Positions 35,392 to 37,027 of a DNA stretch of 37,027 bases are shown one piece after another; within the stretch, counting starts at the first letter, position 1; each line of letters starts with the position of its first letter. Position numbers and translations under genes: made by a program. This DNA comes from Planctomycetota bacterium (GTDB lineage: Bacteria > Planctomycetota > Phycisphaerae > WQYP01), in NCBI GenBank assembly GCA_021851715.1, contig JAJZCR010000031.1:1-37027 (forward strand). The letters run 5' to 3'. The notes below the pieces were generated by a model. It was given only the letters and a program-made list of their open reading frames with translations. It had not been told where the DNA came from and did not search any database.

Positions 35392-35419
35392 CCAATACCT
35401 ATCTTATGGAGACACGACC

Positions 35420-35656
35420 ATGGCCGAACTCATTACCGAAATGCTCGTATCGGAATACGAAACGATAATCGCCAAGCTGGGTGATGCTGCGACCGACAGG
35501 CAAATCATTTCCGCCCTCGTGCGCGACGGGGACTGGTCCGAAACGGGCGCACGCGAAATACTTCAACTTGCCCGGGGATACGGAACGAGCCTCCTCCGCA
35601 ACGCACTCGCTTTGGCGGCGGCCATGCGTGTAGAGGATGGGGCTCGCGGTTTTTAG
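35420..35656 (+). CDS. Small protein of the restriction cluster (unknown)
   Basis: A 78-aa, mostly helical, acidic protein with no recognised domain. DWSETGAREILQLARGYG (38-55) may form a helix-turn-helix-like pair, but this is weak. ATG 35420 has GGAG eight nt upstream; the open frame begins at 35378 inside the previous gene. It sits 28 bp after the HNH_2 gene and 32 bp before the next HNH gene, so is co-transcribed. A control or structural role is possible. Confidence 0.55.
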   Translation: MAELITEMLVSEYETIIAKLGDAATDRQIISALVRDGDWSETGAREILQLARGYGTSLLRNALALAAAMRVEDGARGF

Positions 35657-35688
35657 ACCCTGGCTGCAAATTGCGTGTCGAGGAGGGG

Positions 35689-36120
35689 ATGCAGATACGT
35701 TCCCACAACGACCGGGTGGACCTCAAGTCAGATGAGTATCTACTCGAGACGTTGGAACCGCGCCCGGTCATCGCACGTGAAATCTCGGGCAAAATGCGCC
35801 GCCAAATTCTCGCGCCTAACGGATACACCTGCCAAGTGTGCGGTGCCGGTCCCAACGAGGATTCCGGGTGCGAGCCGGGAAGGAAGTGCCGTCTTCAAAT
35901 CGACCACGTCGTCCCGATCAGCCAAGGTGGGACTGACGATGAAAAAAACCTGCGGGCGGTGTGCGTCTATTACAACAAGGACAAAGCCAATCTCAAAGTA
36001 CCAACTTCCCGCGATGCCATCAGCGCCATGGCCCTGATCCGCCGCCAGCCGCGCCACGTGCAGCAAGAGGTCTACAAGTTCCTTGCCGGGAAGTTCGGCC
36101 CCAAACCCGGCAGCAAGTGA
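35689..36120 (+). CDS. HNH endonuclease-like protein
   Basis: A 143-aa HNH protein: zinc-type CQVCG (48-52), IDHVVPISQGG (71-81; Asp72, His73) and EKNLRAVC (85-92; Asn87), then VYYNKDKANL. The second Cys pair, normally CxxCN, reads C92-V-Y-Y95-N, so one zinc ligand is missing. The nuclease residues are otherwise kept. TTG 35671 opens the frame, while ATG 35689 has AGGAGG only two nt before it; the start is uncertain. It is ten bp before vsr and part of the same operon. Confidence 0.75.
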   Translation: MQIRSHNDRVDLKSDEYLLETLEPRPVIAREISGKMRRQILAPNGYTCQVCGAGPNEDSGCEPGRKCRLQIDHVVPISQGGTDDEKNLRAVCVYYNKDKANLKVPTSRDAISAMALIRRQPRHVQQEVYKFLAGKFGPKPGSK

Positions 36121-36130
36121 GGGCCGAGCG

Positions 36131-36634
36131 ATGGCCGACACGCTCACGCCGGCGCAGCGCAGCAAGTGCATGGCTGCAATTCGATGCAAGGATACAAAGC
36201 CTGAAAAGCTCGCGCGCAGCATTGTCCACGGCTTGGGACTCCGCTTCCGGCTGCACGCACCCGCTCTTCCGGGAAAACCTGATCTTGTGTTCCATTCACG
36301 ACGCGCGGTTGTGTTCGTACATGGCTGCTACTGGCACCAGCACGGCTGCAAGAGGGGACGTAGCACCCCGGTAGTGAACGCGGCATTCTGGCGAAAGAAG
36401 CGCGCCGCAAACAAGGCCCGCGATGCGGCACAACGCCGAGAACTGCGCCTGCTCGGCTGGCGCGTGCTGGTTGTATGGGAGTGTCAAGCACGCGACCCGG
36501 TAGCGTTGCGAGCGCGGCTGGGGAACTTCCTTGGCGCTATGAATCCGCAATGGGCAAGACCAGCGCGGACGCGGCCACGGCGGACGTGGAAGCGCCGACC
36601 CTTGGCACAAAGCCCACGGCGTAAGCGGACATAA
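36131..36634 (+). CDS. vsr: Very short patch repair endonuclease (Vsr)
   Basis: A 167-aa T:G mismatch-specific nickase that starts repair of deaminated 5-methylcytosine; it normally accompanies a Dcm-type methyltransferase. All main residues fall at the E. coli Vsr positions: Glu25, Asp51 (PDLVF), His64, Trp68 and His69 (VHGCYWHQH), with Asp98 near the usual Asp97, and GWRVLVVWEC. ATG 36131 has GAGGG upstream; the open frame begins at 36083. The basic Arg/Pro-rich tail after about 140 is unlike the family and overlaps the helicase-like gene on the other strand by 98 bp. Its partner methyltransferase in this cluster is a truncated remnant. Confidence 0.93.
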   Translation: MADTLTPAQRSKCMAAIRCKDTKPEKLARSIVHGLGLRFRLHAPALPGKPDLVFHSRRAVVFVHGCYWHQHGCKRGRSTPVVNAAFWRKKRAANKARDAAQRRELRLLGWRVLVVWECQARDPVALRARLGNFLGAMNPQWARPARTRPRRTWKRRPLAQSPRRKRT

Positions 36635-37027
36635 ACGGATATTGCGGGATTGTGCGCTGCTTTTCCGAAAGTTGTCGGCATCTCGGGCCAAGGCGGCACC
36701 GCCGGACACCGGCGCAGGCCCCGGCGTCGGGCATGTCGCGCCCAAGGCAAAGGCTCTTGAGGCGGTCCAAGATGTTTCTGGCTTGGGTAAACGGCAGCAC
36801 GGCACTGCCATCTTCGCCAACATGCACAAAGTAATGCGGGGCCAGGGGATAGCCTGGCTCGATAGCCTTTTTCGCCGCATCCCCGACGGCCCGAAGACAA
36901 AAAATAACGCCGGATGGAATCGCGCCTTCGCCGCCCTCGCCCGCCGGCGCGGTAACCACTGCCATTGTGCCCAACGGCAGGGCCTTGAGCAGTGCAGCAT
37001 GTTCTTTCAGGAATCGGGCCATCGACA
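36537..37027 (-). CDS. Helicase-like protein, C-terminal part (5' end beyond window)
   Basis: Runs off the right edge of the window, so the start is not seen. The first part, SMARFLKEHAALLKALPLGTMAVVTAP, GVIFCLRAVGDAAKKAI, PHYFVHVGEDGSAVLPFTQARNILDRLKSL, ending in GRDMPDAGAC, resembles the C-terminal region of large SNF2-type or related helicases of restriction/defence loci. The last ~55 residues (Arg/Ser/Val-rich) look unrelated and may be read from shifted or non-homologous DNA. The stop is at 36537, inside the convergent vsr tail. Family assignment is tentative. Confidence 0.45.
   Translation of the reverse strand, partial: SMARFLKEHAALLKALPLGTMAVVTAPAGEGGEGAIPSGVIFCLRAVGDAAKKAIEPGYPLAPHYFVHVGEDGSAVLPFTQARNILDRLKSLCLGRDMPDAGACAGVRRCRLGPRCRQLSEKQRTIPQYPFMSAYAVGFVPRVGASTSAVAASALVLPIADS

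Noticed and set aside
36296..37000. 234-aa minus-strand open frame
   Set aside because: Out of frame with the helicase-like gene and antisense to vsr; low-complexity Arg/Pro/Trp translation.
1..37027. tRNA, rRNA or riboswitch genes
   Set aside because: No cloverleaf, conserved rRNA or recognised riboswitch core was seen by eye; a covariance-model search was not possible.

Overview
The window reads as chromosomal DNA of a GC-rich Gram-negative-type bacterium. Gene style suggests a planctomycete, possibly Phycisphaerae-like: ExbB/ExbD sets paired with VWA proteins, a BatA-like/DUF58 pair, a DUF2934 protein, and a B3-domain cytosine methyltransferase remnant beside HNH genes. This placement is inference from gene content, not a phylogenetic result. 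Outer-membrane efflux and ExbBD-type genes show a two-membrane envelope. No rRNA, tRNA or CRISPR array was recognised.

Layout. 1-580: non-coding or decayed DNA with a 43-bp direct repeat. 581-2561 (+): obgE and coaX. 2558-5476 (-): csoR-copA copper efflux behind a palindromic CsoR-type operator. 5606-6721 (-): LOG-family protein, divergent from phoH (6959-8038, +). 8105-8377 (-): small DUF2934 protein. 8809-16032 (+): six-gene cluster of two membrane-anchored VWA paralogues, an ExbB/TolQ-like channel protein, two ExbD/TolR-like proteins and a large exported helical-repeat protein. 16050-19915 (-): SGNH hydrolase, tyrS, psd and a Gfo/Idh/MocA oxidoreductase. 20218-25747 (+): marR, adaptor, ABC ATPase, permease and outer-membrane factor, a complete MacAB-TolC-like efflux operon. 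25861-31940 (-): methyltransferase, BatA-like VWA membrane protein, DUF58 protein, rsmD and leuB.

From about 31.9 kb the housekeeping content stops and an accessory island begins. It holds a Panacea-domain (SocA-like) gene overlapping an unknown small gene (candidate toxin-antitoxin pair), a 136-bp element with perfect 15-bp terminal inverted repeats that truncates a rhuM gene, and the last 46 codons of a type III modification methylase. A second restriction cluster follows: a B3-domain/cytosine methyltransferase cut off at motif I, an HNH_2 endonuclease, a 78-aa protein, a second HNH protein and an intact Vsr nickase. The window ends in the C-terminal part of a helicase-like protein on the minus strand. 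The island looks like a defence hotspot with repeated gain and decay.

The best candidate for an undescribed system is the 8.8-16.0 kb cluster. Both VWA proteins have a single N-terminal membrane segment carrying the Ser-x3-His pattern of TonB/TolA, sit directly upstream of their own ExbB-ExbD-ExbD set, and carry a VWA domain where TonB has its receptor-binding domain. This suggests a proton-motive-force-driven VWA transducer. One paralogue has an intact MIDAS and the other has lost two metal-binding positions.
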